Assembly (NCBI RefSeq): GCF_014931375.1
Contig: NZ_CP063117.1
Coordinates: forward strand, 868,001 to 932,000
DNA length: 64,000 nt
Reading direction: 5' to 3'
Source of the DNA: Haemophilus parainfluenzae
GTDB lineage: Bacteria > Pseudomonadota > Gammaproteobacteria > Enterobacterales > Pasteurellaceae
Position 1 is the first letter of the stretch. The number at the start of each line of letters is the position of its first letter. Both the position numbers and the translations under genes were made by a program. Below are positions 25,661-34,856 of the stretch, piece by piece. A model generated the notes under the pieces. It made no database searches. It was not told the origin of the DNA and saw only the letters and a program-made list of their open reading frames with translations.

Positions 25661-27031
25661 ATGATTAGTGTATTTGATATGTTTAAAGTGGGGGTTGGGC
25701 CATCCAGCTCCCATACTGTTGGCCCGATGAAAGCAGGTAAGCAGTTTATTGACGATTTAATCGAGCAAGGTAAATTTGATGCTGTTGCAACCTTGCACGT
25801 TGATGTGTATGGCTCTCTCTCAATGACGGGACATGGTCATAATACAGATATTGCGATCATTATGGGATTGGCCGGTTATCTCCCGCATGATGTGGATATT
25901 GATTTAATCCCAACCTTTATCGAACAGGTTAAACAAACCAAAAAACTCTCGATTGCTCAGGGCAAAAAAACGGTTAATTTCGATTGGGATGCCAATATGG
26001 TATTCCATAATTCCTTTTTATCATTGCATGAAAACGGTATGACCATTACTGCATTAGATGCTGATCGTAACGTGCTTTACCGCCAAACTTATTATTCTAT
26101 CGGTGGTGGATTTATTGTAGATGAAGCGCATTTTGGTCAAGAGGAAGAAAATCCGGTGACTGTGCCGTATCCTTATCAACATGCTGAAGATATTTTGAAA
26201 CATTGTCAGGAGAGTGGCTTAATGCTCTCAACAGTGATGATGAAAAATGAATTAGCATTGCGTGATAAAAAAGAGGTTGAAGCACATTTACAGAATGTTT
26301 GGAAAACCATGAAAGATTGTATTGAACATGGTATTAAAACAGAAGGTGTGTTACCAGGGCCATTAAAAGTTGCTCGTCGTGCGCCATCACTTTATCGTCT
26401 CTTGGAGGCGAATAGCGGCCGTTTAGCCCATGACCCAATGTATGTGATCGACTGGGTGAATATGTTTGCTCTTGCAGTAAATGAAGAGAATGCGGCAGGT
26501 GGTCGAGTTGTGACTGCACCAACTAATGGTGCATGCGGTATTGTGCCGGCGGTACTTTCTTATTATGAAAAATTTGTCGCACCTTTAACACCAGAAGTCA
26601 TTGAACGCTACTTATTGGCTGCCGGTATGATTGGTTCCCTTTATAAGATGAATGCATCTATTTCGGGAGCAGAGGTTGGTTGCCAAGGTGAAGTGGGCGT
26701 GGCATGTTCAATGGCTGCCGCAGGTTTAACTGAGATCTTAGGTGGTACACCAGTACAAGTGTGTATCGCAGCTGAAATTGCGATGGAACATAACTTGGGC
26801 TTAACTTGCGATCCTGTTGGTGGCCAAGTGCAAGTACCTTGTATTGAACGTAATGCCATTGCTTCGGTGAAAGCGATTAACGCTAGCCGTATGGCATTAC
26901 GCCGAACCACGAATCCTCGCGTAACCTTGGATAAAGTGATCGAAACCATGTATGAAACAGGTAAAGACATGAATGCCAAATATCGTGAAACATCGAAAGG
27001 TGGCTTAGCGGTGAAAGTAGTGTGTTCTTAA
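25661..27031 (+). CDS. sdaA: L-serine ammonia-lyase
   Basis: The iron-sulfur-dependent, single-chain enzyme converting L-serine to pyruvate and ammonia. 456 residues, as E. coli SdaA/SdaB (454-455). The N-terminal beta domain begins [22 protein letters not shown] with the serine-rich substrate motif. The C-terminal alpha domain contains [12 protein letters not shown] and the other cluster cysteines ([20 protein letters not shown] and [19 protein letters not shown]). Co-transcribed with sdaC; ends at a bidirectional terminator. Whether it is the sdaA or sdaB orthologue cannot be decided from sequence alone. Confidence 0.93.
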   Translation: MISVFDMFKVGVGPSSSHTVGPMKAGKQFIDDLIEQGKFDAVATLHVDVYGSLSMTGHGHNTDIAIIMGLAGYLPHDVDIDLIPTFIEQVKQTKKLSIAQGKKTVNFDWDANMVFHNSFLSLHENGMTITALDADRNVLYRQTYYSIGGGFIVDEAHFGQEEENPVTVPYPYQHAEDILKHCQESGLMLSTVMMKNELALRDKKEVEAHLQNVWKTMKDCIEHGIKTEGVLPGPLKVARRAPSLYRLLEANSGRLAHDPMYVIDWVNMFALAVNEENAAGGRVVTAPTNGACGIVPAVLSYYEKFVAPLTPEVIERYLLAAGMIGSLYKMNASISGAEVGCQGEVGVACSMAAAGLTEILGGTPVQVCIAAEIAMEHNLGLTCDPVGGQVQVPCIERNAIASVKAINASRMALRRTTNPRVTLDKVIETMYETGKDMNAKYRETSKGGLAVKVVCS

Positions 27032-27046
27032 TAGCAAATTGATAAT

Positions 27047-27077
27047 AAAAGAGCGGTCATTTTTGACCGCTCTTTTT
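27047..27077. terminator. Bidirectional terminator between sdaA and the phosphoesterase gene
   Basis: AAAAGAGCGGTCA and TGACCGCTCTTTT pair, with A/T runs on both sides. It resembles the uptake-signal terminators but reads GAGCGGTC, not the uptake core. Confidence 0.85.
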
Positions 27078-28168
27078 TATTTCCCTTTCACGTCAATAAT
27101 GATCACTTCCGACTGTGATCCTAAACGCATTGGAATTCCCCAGAAGCCGTAACCAGAAGTGACAAAAAAATGTGGGTTGCCAATTTTTTCATGACCATAA
27201 TCCAAACGATATATCATTTTTGTGATTAAACTGGCGGGGAATACTTGCCCTTTATGTGCATGCCCTGAAACTTGAATATCAAGCGGGAGTGACGCATGTT
27301 TTTCAATATCTGTTGGGCGGTGATCCAAGAGGATAGTCGGTAAGTTAGTATCCACCTGTTTTAGTAAGGTCTCGGTACTCGGTCTATCGTGAGCAAGATT
27401 ATCGTTTCGTCCAATAAGCACCAATTCATTATTTAACGTTAATGTTTCATCTCTTAATACGGTAATACCTGCTTTGCGAATTTCCTGATCAATTCGGTCT
27501 TGATCTCCAAATAAATCATGATTGCCTAGTGTGGCATAAACGCCCATTGGGGCCTTGAGTTTCGCTAAATGGGGTTGCATTTTTTCGGCTAAATAAGCAT
27601 TGACGTTATCATCCATAATATCGCCAGGCAATAAAATGATATCCACCTTTTCTTGCTGCATAATATCAGCCAGTTTATCCAATTCTTTCCCGCCAAATAA
27701 TTTGCCTAAATGGAGATCGCTTGCCATGCCAATTCGCAATGGTTTAATCGGTTTATCTAGCGTAATTTCATAATGAATAACACGTGTGACATAGGCGTTA
27801 TACACACTTAAGGCAGTGATACCAATAAATAAAATCGGGTAAGCAATGCGTAAAGTGCGGTCGATTTTTGTAATGGATTTAGATTTTCGGAAAAGAAAAT
27901 GAACACATCCTACTGCAATACTCGCAAAGGCTGAAAAAAGGAGTAGTGCGAGCATTAAAGCAATAAGCCGAAATACCGTAAAAAGCTTTAAAAAATGGCA
28001 AATAACCAAGGCGTTAGGAAGCAAAAAGCTGACAAAAGTAATTGCTCGTCTTGTCTTTTGAGAGAGCGGTTTGTTAAGCCACCAAATCAGCGTTTTATTA
28101 AAAATATAAATCAGCAGTTGTAACAAAATAATAGCTGCCGTAAATATAAAGTAATAACGAGTTTCCAT
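27077..28168 (-). CDS. Membrane-anchored metallophosphoesterase (YkuE/YaeI-like)
   Basis: 363 residues from the ATG at 28168, which is preceded by AGGA at seven bases; a TTG two codons earlier is possible. The first ~140 residues contain about four hydrophobic segments; the rest is a calcineurin-like domain with all five metal-binding blocks: MASDLHLGKLFG, LLPGDIMDD, TLGNHDLFG, ILLDHRPTD and VSGHAHKGQVFP. Relatives act on phospholipid head groups or lipid A intermediates, but the substrate here is unknown. It is a single gene converging on sdaA and carries an uptake signal inside. Confidence 0.85.
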   Translation of the reverse strand: METRYYFIFTAAIILLQLLIYIFNKTLIWWLNKPLSQKTRRAITFVSFLLPNALVICHFLKLFTVFRLIALMLALLLFSAFASIAVGCVHFLFRKSKSITKIDRTLRIAYPILFIGITALSVYNAYVTRVIHYEITLDKPIKPLRIGMASDLHLGKLFGGKELDKLADIMQQEKVDIILLPGDIMDDNVNAYLAEKMQPHLAKLKAPMGVYATLGNHDLFGDQDRIDQEIRKAGITVLRDETLTLNNELVLIGRNDNLAHDRPSTETLLKQVDTNLPTILLDHRPTDIEKHASLPLDIQVSGHAHKGQVFPASLITKMIYRLDYGHEKIGNPHFFVTSGYGFWGIPMRLGSQSEVIIIDVKGK

Positions 28169-28304
28169 CTGCAATTCCTAAATAAAAAGTGCGGTCGTTT
28201 TTGACCCAGTTTTGAAGTATTGAATAATAAATTTCTCTGTTCCCAAAGGCAAATTTTTTCGCTAAAATGCGGCTCGTTTTAGTTAATTTAAGAAGGAAAA
28301 TCCA

Positions 28305-28634
28305 ATGTTTGGAAAAGGCGGTTTAGGCGGCTTGATGAAACAAGCCCAACAAATGCAAGAAAAAATGCAAAAAATGCAGGAAGAAATTGCCCAATTAGAA
28401 GTAACAGGCGAAAGTGGTGCGGGTTTAGTAAAAATCACGATTAATGGTGCGCACAACTGCCGTCGTATTGAGATCGATCCTTCTTTAATGGAAGACGATA
28501 AAGAAATGTTGGAAGATTTAATTGCTGCCGCATTCAACGATGCAGTCCGTCGTGCAGAAGAATTACAAAAAGAAAAAATGGCTTCTGTAACCGCAGGCAT
28601 GCCATTACCGCCAGGAATGAAACTTCCATTTTAA
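28305..28634 (+). CDS. ybaB: Nucleoid-associated protein YbaB/EbfC
   Basis: A 109-residue dimeric DNA-binding protein. The N-terminus [20 protein letters not shown] leads into an amphipathic helix, then [19 protein letters not shown] and the acidic/basic helix [19 protein letters not shown], and it ends with the typical [12 protein letters not shown]. It stands just before recR, a near-universal pairing (commonly dnaX-ybaB-recR); dnaX is not next to it here. Confidence 0.95.
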   Translation: MFGKGGLGGLMKQAQQMQEKMQKMQEEIAQLEVTGESGAGLVKITINGAHNCRRIEIDPSLMEDDKEMLEDLIAAAFNDAVRRAEELQKEKMASVTAGMPLPPGMKLPF

Positions 28635-28642
28635 TTCATCGG

Positions 28643-28670
28643 GTGTGTGAGTTTATCGATTCACACACCA
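28643..28670. other. Hairpin between ybaB and recR
   Basis: GGTGTGTGA and TCACACACC form a nine-pair stem with a ten-base loop and no T run. It may be an attenuating or RNA-processing hairpin between two co-transcribed genes. Confidence 0.45.
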
Positions 28671-28695
28671 TCCATTTTCTCCCACCATAAATACT

Positions 28696-29298
28696 ATGCA
28701 AAGCAGTCCACTTTTAGAACATCTTATTGAAAATCTTCGTTGCTTGCCGGGTGTCGGTCCGAAATCAGCGCAGCGTATGGCTTATCATCTTTTACAGCGC
28801 AATCGTAGCGGTGGGATGAATTTAGCACGTGCATTAACGGAAGCGATGTCTAAAATTGGACATTGTTCGCAGTGTCGCGATTTTACCGAAGAGGAAACAT
28901 GCAATATTTGTAACAATCCTCGTCGCCAAAATTCAGGCTTACTTTGCGTGGTGGAAATGCCAGCGGATATTCAAGCCATTGAGCAAACCGGCCAATTCTC
29001 AGGGCGTTATTTCGTCTTAATGGGACACTTATCGCCTTTAGATGGTATTGGTCCGAAAGAAATTGGTTTAGATTTATTGCAAAAACGTCTGGTAGAAGAA
29101 TCTTTCCATGAAGTAATTTTAGCGACCAATCCAACGGTAGAAGGCGATGCAACAGCCAATTATATTGCTGAAATTTGTCATCAACATAATATTAAAGTAA
29201 GCCGTATTGCCCATGGGATCCCTGTCGGTGGGGAATTAGAAACCGTGGACGGCACTACCTTAACCCACTCTTTCTTAGGTCGTCGTCAGATCGACTAA
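28696..29298 (+). CDS. recR: Recombination mediator RecR
   Basis: A 200-residue component of the RecFOR pathway that loads RecA at single-strand gaps. It has an N-terminal helix-hairpin-helix ([20 protein letters not shown]), a four-cysteine zinc finger ([18 protein letters not shown]) near residues 57-74, a Toprim domain ([32 protein letters not shown]), and the Walker-B-like tail [16 protein letters not shown]. topB begins four bases after its stop. Confidence 0.97.
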   Translation: MQSSPLLEHLIENLRCLPGVGPKSAQRMAYHLLQRNRSGGMNLARALTEAMSKIGHCSQCRDFTEEETCNICNNPRRQNSGLLCVVEMPADIQAIEQTGQFSGRYFVLMGHLSPLDGIGPKEIGLDLLQKRLVEESFHEVILATNPTVEGDATANYIAEICHQHNIKVSRIAHGIPVGGELETVDGTTLTHSFLGRRQID

Positions 29299-29302
29299 TC
29301 TT

Positions 29303-31246
29303 ATGCGCCTGTTTATTGCCGAGAAACCCAGTCTTGGGCGAGCGATTGCCGATGTATTGCCAAAACCTCATCAACGGGGGGATGGTTTTATTAAATGCGG
29401 CAATGATGATGTTGTGACTTGGTGCGTGGGGCATTTGCTTGAACAAGCAGAACCGGATGCCTACGATCCTAAATTTAAACAATGGCGTTTAGAACATTTA
29501 CCCATCATTCCTGAAAAATGGATTCTGTTGCCGCGAAAAGAAGTCAAAAAACAACTTTCCGTGGTGGAAAAACTGATTCATCAAGCTGATGTTTTAGTTA
29601 ACGCAGGGGACCCGGATAGAGAAGGGCAGTTGCTGGTGGATGAAGTATTTAGTTATGCCAATTTATCAGCGGAAAAACGTGATGGCATTTTGCGTTGTTT
29701 GATTAGCGATCTTAACCCAAGTGCGGTGGAAAAAGCGGTACAAAAGCTCCAACCTAACCGTCATTTTATTCCATTAGCCACCTCTGCACTGGCGCGTGCT
29801 CGTGCGGATTGGCTTTATGGTATTAATATGACCCGCGCTTATACCATTCGTGGTCGCCAAGCGGGTTATGATGGTGTGCTTTCTGTTGGGCGAGTGCAGA
29901 CCCCCGTATTAGGCTTGATTGTTCGACGTGATTTGGAAATTGAACATTTCCAACCAAAAGATTTCTATGAAGTGTTGGCATGGGTGAAAGACGAAAAAAC
30001 GTTTGAAAATCCGACCGCACTTTTTTCTGCACTTTGGCAACCGAGCAAGGCTTGTGAAGACTATCAAGATGAAGATGGTCGCGTACTGTCTTTAGGCTTA
30101 GCCGAAAATGTGGTGAAGCGCATTACCGATCAACCTGCCGAAGTGACTGAATATGTGGATAAGCGAGAAAAAGAAACAGCGCCTTTGCCTTATTCCTTGT
30201 CAGCATTGCAGATTGATGCGGCAAAACGTTTTGGCATGTCAGCGCAAAGCGTGTTGGATACCTGTCAACGTTTATATGAAACCCATCGTTTGATTACTTA
30301 TCCACGTTCTGATTGTCGTTATTTGCCAGAAGAGCATTTTGCTGAACGACATAAAGTGATGAATGCGATTTCACAGCATTGTCAGACTTATCAAACCTTG
30401 CCGTCGGTGGTGGATAGCGAGCAACGTAATCGTTGTTGGAATGATAAAAAGGTGGAAGCACACCATGCCATTATTCCAACGGCTAACATACGTTCGATCA
30501 ATTTAAGTATTGATGAACACCGTATTTATGAACTCATTGCGCGTCAGTATTTATTGCAATTCTGTCCAGATGCGGAATATCGTAAAAGTAAAATTACCTT
30601 AAGTATTGCAGGCGGTACTTTTGTGGCTCAAGCGCGCAACTTGCAAACCGCGGGTTGGAAAGAATTGCTTGGTAAAGAAGACGAAGATGAAAATCAAGAG
30701 CCGTTATTGCCGATCGTGAAAAAAGGCCAGATCCTGTACTGTGAAAGAGGCGAAGTGGTAAGCAAAAAAACGCAACCGCCTAAACCTTTTACTGATGCGA
30801 CATTGCTTTCCGCCATGACAGGGATTGCGCGCTTTGTGCAAGATAAAGAATTGAAAAAAATTCTGCGTGAAACAGATGGACTTGGCACAGAAGCCACCCG
30901 AGCGGGCATTATTGAATTGCTGTTTAAACGCGGTTTTTTGACGAAAAAAGGGCGTAATATTCACAGCACAGAAACGGGACGGATCCTCATTTCAGCGCTA
31001 CCGGATATTGCCACACAACCTGATATGACGGCACATTGGGAAGCTCAGCTAACAGATATCAGCCAAAAACAGGCGAGTTATCAGCAATTTATGTTTACAC
31101 TCAATCAAATGCTACCGGATTTAGTGCGCTTTGTGGATTTCACCGCATTACGTCGTTTAAGTCAGATTTCAAAAGGTTTAAATGCGACACCCGCTAAACG
31201 AAAAAGAGTGGTCAAAAAATCGGAAGATTTAAACACTGAAAATTGA
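29303..31246 (+). CDS. topB: DNA topoisomerase III
   Basis: A type IA topoisomerase of 647 residues (E. coli 653) that decatenates replication and recombination intermediates. The Toprim domain begins at the N-terminus ([19 protein letters not shown]), with the metal-binding [16 protein letters not shown] near residue 100. The active-site tyrosine lies in [15 protein letters not shown] near residue 330, and the type IA landmark [18 protein letters not shown] near 530. No C-terminal zinc fingers, as usual for TopB. It forms an operon with recR and is expressed from the same strand with no terminator visible between. Confidence 0.95.
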   Translation: MRLFIAEKPSLGRAIADVLPKPHQRGDGFIKCGNDDVVTWCVGHLLEQAEPDAYDPKFKQWRLEHLPIIPEKWILLPRKEVKKQLSVVEKLIHQADVLVNAGDPDREGQLLVDEVFSYANLSAEKRDGILRCLISDLNPSAVEKAVQKLQPNRHFIPLATSALARARADWLYGINMTRAYTIRGRQAGYDGVLSVGRVQTPVLGLIVRRDLEIEHFQPKDFYEVLAWVKDEKTFENPTALFSALWQPSKACEDYQDEDGRVLSLGLAENVVKRITDQPAEVTEYVDKREKETAPLPYSLSALQIDAAKRFGMSAQSVLDTCQRLYETHRLITYPRSDCRYLPEEHFAERHKVMNAISQHCQTYQTLPSVVDSEQRNRCWNDKKVEAHHAIIPTANIRSINLSIDEHRIYELIARQYLLQFCPDAEYRKSKITLSIAGGTFVAQARNLQTAGWKELLGKEDEDENQEPLLPIVKKGQILYCERGEVVSKKTQPPKPFTDATLLSAMTGIARFVQDKELKKILRETDGLGTEATRAGIIELLFKRGFLTKKGRNIHSTETGRILISALPDIATQPDMTAHWEAQLTDISQKQASYQQFMFTLNQMLPDLVRFVDFTALRRLSQISKGLNATPAKRKRVVKKSEDLNTEN

Positions 31247-31362
31247 TTAAACTTAATACAATTAAGTAAAAAAAATGGGAAAGCGCTTGCGAAAAGCATG
31301 AATTTTATATAACATTTGCTCCCAGTTTTCTTGCGAAATCGCAATTTAGAGAAGAAAGAATA

Positions 31363-31710
31363 ATGTACAATATTTTATTATTTATTTATGTATTAGTTTG
31401 TATCGCCTTAATCGGCTTTATTCTTGTTCAACAAGGTAAAGGTGCGAACGCAGGCGCGTCATTTGGCGGCGGTGCATCAGGTACCATGTTTGGTTCTGCA
31501 GGTGCAGGTAACTTCTTAACCCGTACCAGCGCAATCTTAGCAACTGGCTTTTTTGTAATTGCTTTAGTATTAGGTAATATCAACTCTCACCGTGGCAACG
31601 TACAAAAAGGTTCGTTCGACGATTTATCTCAAACTGCTGAACAAGTTCAACAACAGCAACAACAAGCTGCTCCAGCAGTTGAAAACAAAAATAACGATAT
31701 TCCGCAATAA
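31363..31710 (+). CDS. secG: Preprotein translocase subunit SecG
   Basis: A 115-residue inner-membrane subunit of SecYEG with two hydrophobic segments (residues 1-19 and about 52-70) joined by a glycine-rich loop GKGANAGASFGGGASGTMFG that is diagnostic of SecG. The C-terminal tail is glutamine-rich. tRNA-Leu(GAG) follows by 20 bases, the same secG-leuU arrangement as in E. coli. Confidence 0.96.
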   Translation: MYNILLFIYVLVCIALIGFILVQQGKGANAGASFGGGASGTMFGSAGAGNFLTRTSAILATGFFVIALVLGNINSHRGNVQKGSFDDLSQTAEQVQQQQQQAAPAVENKNNDIPQ

Positions 31711-31730
31711 GGAATAAAAACAGAATAAAC

Positions 31731-31816
31731 GCTCTGGTGGTGGAATTGGTAGACACGCTATCTTGAGGGGGTAGTGGCCGCAGGCCGTGCGAGTTCAAGT
31801 CTCGCCCAGAGCACCA
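31731..31816 (+). tRNA. tRNA-Leu (GAG)
   Basis: 86 bases with a long variable arm. Acceptor GCTCTGG/CCAGAGC, anticodon loop TTGAGGG reading GAG, T arm GAGTTCAAGTCTC and encoded ACCA. Confidence 0.96.
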
Positions 31817-31821
31817 AATAT

Positions 31822-31850
31822 AAACCGACTTAATCAAGTCGGTTTTTTTT
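31822..31850 (+). terminator. Terminator of secG-tRNA-Leu
   Basis: AAACCGACTT and AAGTCGGTTT pair around AATC, followed by eight T. Confidence 0.92.
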
Positions 31851-31942
31851 CGCCTAAAATTTGCTTGAATAGCTAGTTATTATCCCCTGTTTTGGTTACA
31901 ATCGGTCAATTTCTTTTTTTAGAAACCCATTAGGAGAGCACT

Positions 31943-33364
31943 ATGAACTTCCCTCAAATCGCCCAACAAGTGATTGATAAACTTGGCGGTAAAGACAACA
32001 TCGCCACAGCAGCACATTGCGCAACGCGTTTACGTATTGTGTTAAACGATGAAAGCAAAGTGGACAAAGAAGGTATTGATAACATTGAAGGCGTGAAAGG
32101 GCAGTTTGCTGTCGCGGGTCAATATCAAATTATCTTCGGTTCAGGTACGGTGAATAAAGTCCATGCTGAACTTACCAAATTGCTTGGTATCGGCGATGTG
32201 AGCAAAGCTGAAGTGGCTGAAGCGGCGTCAGGTAATCAAAACTTATTGCAACGTTTGGTGAAAGGCTTAGCGGATATTTTCGTGCCAATCATTCCGGCAA
32301 TCGTCGCAGGCGGTTTGTTAATGGGTATTCACTCCATGCTTACAGCGAAAGGTTTCTTCGTTGATGAATTAAGCGTGATTGATATGCACCCAGGTCTTGC
32401 GGATTTGGTGGATTTTATTAATACCATCGCGAATGCACCATTTGTGTTCTTACCTGTATTACTTGGTTTCTCTGCCACTCGTAAATTCGGCGGTAACCCG
32501 TTCTTAGGGGCGGCACTTGGGATGTTATTAGTTCACCCTGCATTAGCAGATGGTTGGAACTACGCATTAACCCTTGCGCAAGGCAAAATCCAATACTGGA
32601 ATGTATTCGGTCTTGAAATTGAAAAAGTTGGCTATCAAGGCACGGTTATCCCAACATTAGTTTCTGCTTGGGTATTAGCAACCTTAGAAAAAACCTTCCG
32701 TAAATTTGTCCCTTCTTACTTAGATAACCTGATTACCCCATTATTCTCGCTCTTTATTGCAGGCTTCTTAGCGTTTACCGTAATTGGTCCAATCGGTCGT
32801 GAAGCGGGTTCATTAATTGCATCAGGTTTAACTTGGTTATATGACACCTTAGGTTTCGTGGGTGGTGCGATCTTCGGGGCATTCTATGCACCAATCGTGA
32901 TCACAGGTATGCACCAAACCTTCATTGCAGTTGAAACACAATTATTGGCTGAAATGGCAAATACAGGTGGTACCTTTATTTTCCCAATCGCCGCAATGTC
33001 AAACATCGCACAAGGTGCGGCTTGTTTAGGTGTGGCAGTGGCATTAAAAGATCCAAAAGTACGCGGTTTAGCAGTGCCATCTGGTATTTCTGCATTATTA
33101 GGGATTACTGAACCGGCGATGTTCGGGGTGAACTTACGTTATCGTCAGGCTTTCTTTGCGGCGATGATTGGTTCAGGACTAGCGAGTGCCTTTATCGCAT
33201 TCTTCAACGTAAAAGCCATTGCATTAGGCGCAGCAGGTTTCTTAGGTATTCCATCGATCAAACCAGATAGCCTTGCGATGTACAGCATTGGTATGGTGAT
33301 TTCATTTGTGGTGGCATTCACGCTTTCAGTCATTTTCGTGAAACGCGCACAAGCAAAAGCATAA
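31943..33364 (+). CDS. scrA: PTS sucrose-type permease, EIIBC (ScrA-like)
   Basis: A 473-residue phosphotransferase permease that imports and phosphorylates a disaccharide. Residues 1-~85 are the EIIB domain with the phosphorylated cysteine in IATAAHCATRLRIVL. The EIIC domain follows with about ten hydrophobic segments (IFVPIIPAIVAGGLLMG, FGGNPFLGAALGMLLVHPAL, VITGMHQTFIAVE, GITEPAMFGVNLR). There is no EIIA domain, so it must borrow one. The sequence tracks enterobacterial ScrA more closely than TreB from memory, so sucrose is likely. No hydrolase, fructokinase or repressor gene lies next to it. Confidence 0.82.
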   Translation: MNFPQIAQQVIDKLGGKDNIATAAHCATRLRIVLNDESKVDKEGIDNIEGVKGQFAVAGQYQIIFGSGTVNKVHAELTKLLGIGDVSKAEVAEAASGNQNLLQRLVKGLADIFVPIIPAIVAGGLLMGIHSMLTAKGFFVDELSVIDMHPGLADLVDFINTIANAPFVFLPVLLGFSATRKFGGNPFLGAALGMLLVHPALADGWNYALTLAQGKIQYWNVFGLEIEKVGYQGTVIPTLVSAWVLATLEKTFRKFVPSYLDNLITPLFSLFIAGFLAFTVIGPIGREAGSLIASGLTWLYDTLGFVGGAIFGAFYAPIVITGMHQTFIAVETQLLAEMANTGGTFIFPIAAMSNIAQGAACLGVAVALKDPKVRGLAVPSGISALLGITEPAMFGVNLRYRQAFFAAMIGSGLASAFIAFFNVKAIALGAAGFLGIPSIKPDSLAMYSIGMVISFVVAFTLSVIFVKRAQAKA

Positions 33365-33378
33365 TCGATATAAAAAAG

Positions 33379-33409
33379 AAAAAGCACGAGTTTAAGCTCG
33401 TGCTTTTTT
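33379..33409 (+). terminator. Terminator of scrA
   Basis: AAAGCACGAG and CTCGTGCTTT pair, followed by T residues. Confidence 0.9.
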
Positions 33410-33453
33410 GTTTAGAAAAATGTGTCTAAAAACGACCGCACTTTCAGTGAGAA

Positions 33454-33921
33454 TTAGCCTTCTCGACAATTTAACCAAGTGTTTCTCATGCCTTGATTAT
33501 TCTTGTAATACACGGAATTATTTTCACGAGCGATTAAATCAACATAACTGCCATCAATCGGCTCATAAGAGCGATAAATCACTTCAAAGCGATTTCCGCG
33601 AGCATTTAAGGTGCGATTTTCCACATGATCAAACGGTACTGCTTTTCCACCGTCTAATTGGAAATAAATACCAAAGTTATCTTTCATGCGGCTTTCTCTT
33701 GAAAGCGGGAAGTAAGTGGTTAAATACGAACTTGAACCCGTTTCTGAATTGCGGCAAGAATAATAATAACGCTTGTAGTCTTTTGGATTGTTTAATTCCG
33801 CTTGGCTAATGTTATTTTTAAGGTATCGTGTTTTAACGGTTTTCTTTGGTTGCTGTGTTGTAGAACAAGCAAACAAACCTACGAATGCAGCCGTGAGTAA
33901 TGCTATTTTAAATTTATTCAT
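33454..33921 (-). CDS. Hypothetical lipoprotein
   Basis: 155 residues with a lipoprotein signal peptide MNKFKIALLTAAFVGLFACS (cysteine 19) and then a polar linker TTQQPKKTVKTR. The mature part has two well-spaced cysteines (YYSCRNSETGSS, NTWLNCREG) that could form a disulfide, and mixed charged residues. I recognise no domain. It is monocistronic and converges on scrA. The 282 bases upstream (33922-34203) hold its promoter region, an imperfect uptake signal near 34024, the palindrome GTTAGCTAAC at 34111, and the end of the neighbouring cassette; I see no gene there. Confidence 0.7.
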   Translation of the reverse strand: MNKFKIALLTAAFVGLFACSTTQQPKKTVKTRYLKNNISQAELNNPKDYKRYYYSCRNSETGSSSYLTTYFPLSRESRMKDNFGIYFQLDGGKAVPFDHVENRTLNARGNRFEVIYRSYEPIDGSYVDLIARENNSVYYKNNQGMRNTWLNCREG

Positions 33922-34173
33922 CGATAAAGTTCCGAGAGTAGAGTGAATGAGAAAGAGGCTATGATAGCGAAAATTGAGGATTGTGCAAGGGATGGGATTA
34001 GTTATGTGCAGTTTGGAAGTGATAGTGCGGTTAATTTGTAGATATTTTTGGGGAATTTTAGCGCATACTTCTGAGCATATGCCATTAAGAAGTAATTTTA
34101 TTTATAAACAGTTAGCTAACTAGTGTGTTCAACCCCTTCAGATTTTACCTTCACTTTTAGTTGATAGATAAAA

Positions 34174-34215
34174 GCTAAAGTAGTTGTGATATCAGGTGGT
34201 AGGCTAAAGTATTTG
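34174..34215. repeat. Imperfect 13-base direct repeat at the end of the cassette
   Basis: GCTAAAGTAGTTG (34174-34186) and GCTAAAGTATTTG (34203-34215) are 29 bases apart; the second covers the stop codon of the last cassette gene. Possible recombination footprint, or chance in AT-rich DNA. Confidence 0.3.
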
Positions 34216-34848
34216 AGATTCTATATAGTCAATAAAGTCTAGTACGAGATATTCGCTAATATTTATTAATCCTAGTTTTGATATAGAAATTCTATAGCTT
34301 CTACCTGATATCACTATAGACCAAGACATAGAGTGTATAGTATATTGCTTGCTTTTCAGAATATCCAATTCTAGTAGTTTTATTTCATTATCTGATTTTA
34401 ATATTATTTCAGAGAAAATATTATCAGTAATTTTAAGATTAGATATCTTAACTAGGTTTAATATAGCATAATAATTTCTAGATAAAATCCAATTCTTGAT
34501 ATTGTCAAAAGATATTGAAACTGGATCAAAAGCTAAATCTAAATCACATAATTCAAAAAGAGTATTTGATAATTCTTTTATGCTACGAGTTGGATCTTGT
34601 AATCTTAAATAGATTGAACCTTTAATCAATGAAATTGAAAACTGTATTGCGTTTAGAAGTTCAATTTTTAAATTGTCTTGATCTAAGGACGATATATGAT
34701 AAAACGTGCCACTTATACTATGCTTAGATTTATGTTCGATCTTAAATCCTTTCTTCTTATTATTACTAAAAGTTAAAGTTGAAATTTGAGAAAATATATG
34801 ACCAATATTTTTTTTAGTTAATAAAAGATACCACCGATATCTAACCAT
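34204..34848 (-). CDS. Unknown protein, third gene of the AT-rich cassette
   Basis: 214 residues, rich in isoleucine, serine, lysine and asparagine, with no signal peptide or membrane segment. I recognise no family. The N-terminus MVRYRWYLLLTKKNIGHIFS and the middle KGSIYLRLQDPTRSIKELSN suggest an alpha/beta protein. An AGGAG ribosome site overlaps the stop codon of the preceding gene, eight bases before this ATG, so it is translated from the same message. ATA and AGA codons are frequent, unlike the flanking genes. Its conserved packing with the two upstream genes suggests that it works with them. No terminator is obvious after it. Confidence 0.7.
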   Translation of the reverse strand: MVRYRWYLLLTKKNIGHIFSQISTLTFSNNKKKGFKIEHKSKHSISGTFYHISSLDQDNLKIELLNAIQFSISLIKGSIYLRLQDPTRSIKELSNTLFELCDLDLAFDPVSISFDNIKNWILSRNYYAILNLVKISNLKITDNIFSEIILKSDNEIKLLELDILKSKQYTIHSMSWSIVISGRSYRISISKLGLINISEYLVLDFIDYIESQIL

Positions 34849-34856
34849 ATATTCTC

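Noticed and set aside
31270-31300. AAGCGCTTGCG before secG, as a LacI/PurR-type operator
   Set aside because: Only a half-match on either consensus and no logical target; secG is not a known target.
31331-31344. TTGCGAAATCGCAA palindrome before secG, as a CRP-S site
   Set aside because: The half-sites are two bases apart, not six, so it does not fit CRP-S spacing.
33408-33809. 133-codon plus-strand frame opposite the lipoprotein gene
   Set aside because: The opposite strand has a proper lipoprotein signal and ribosome-accessible start; this frame has neither.
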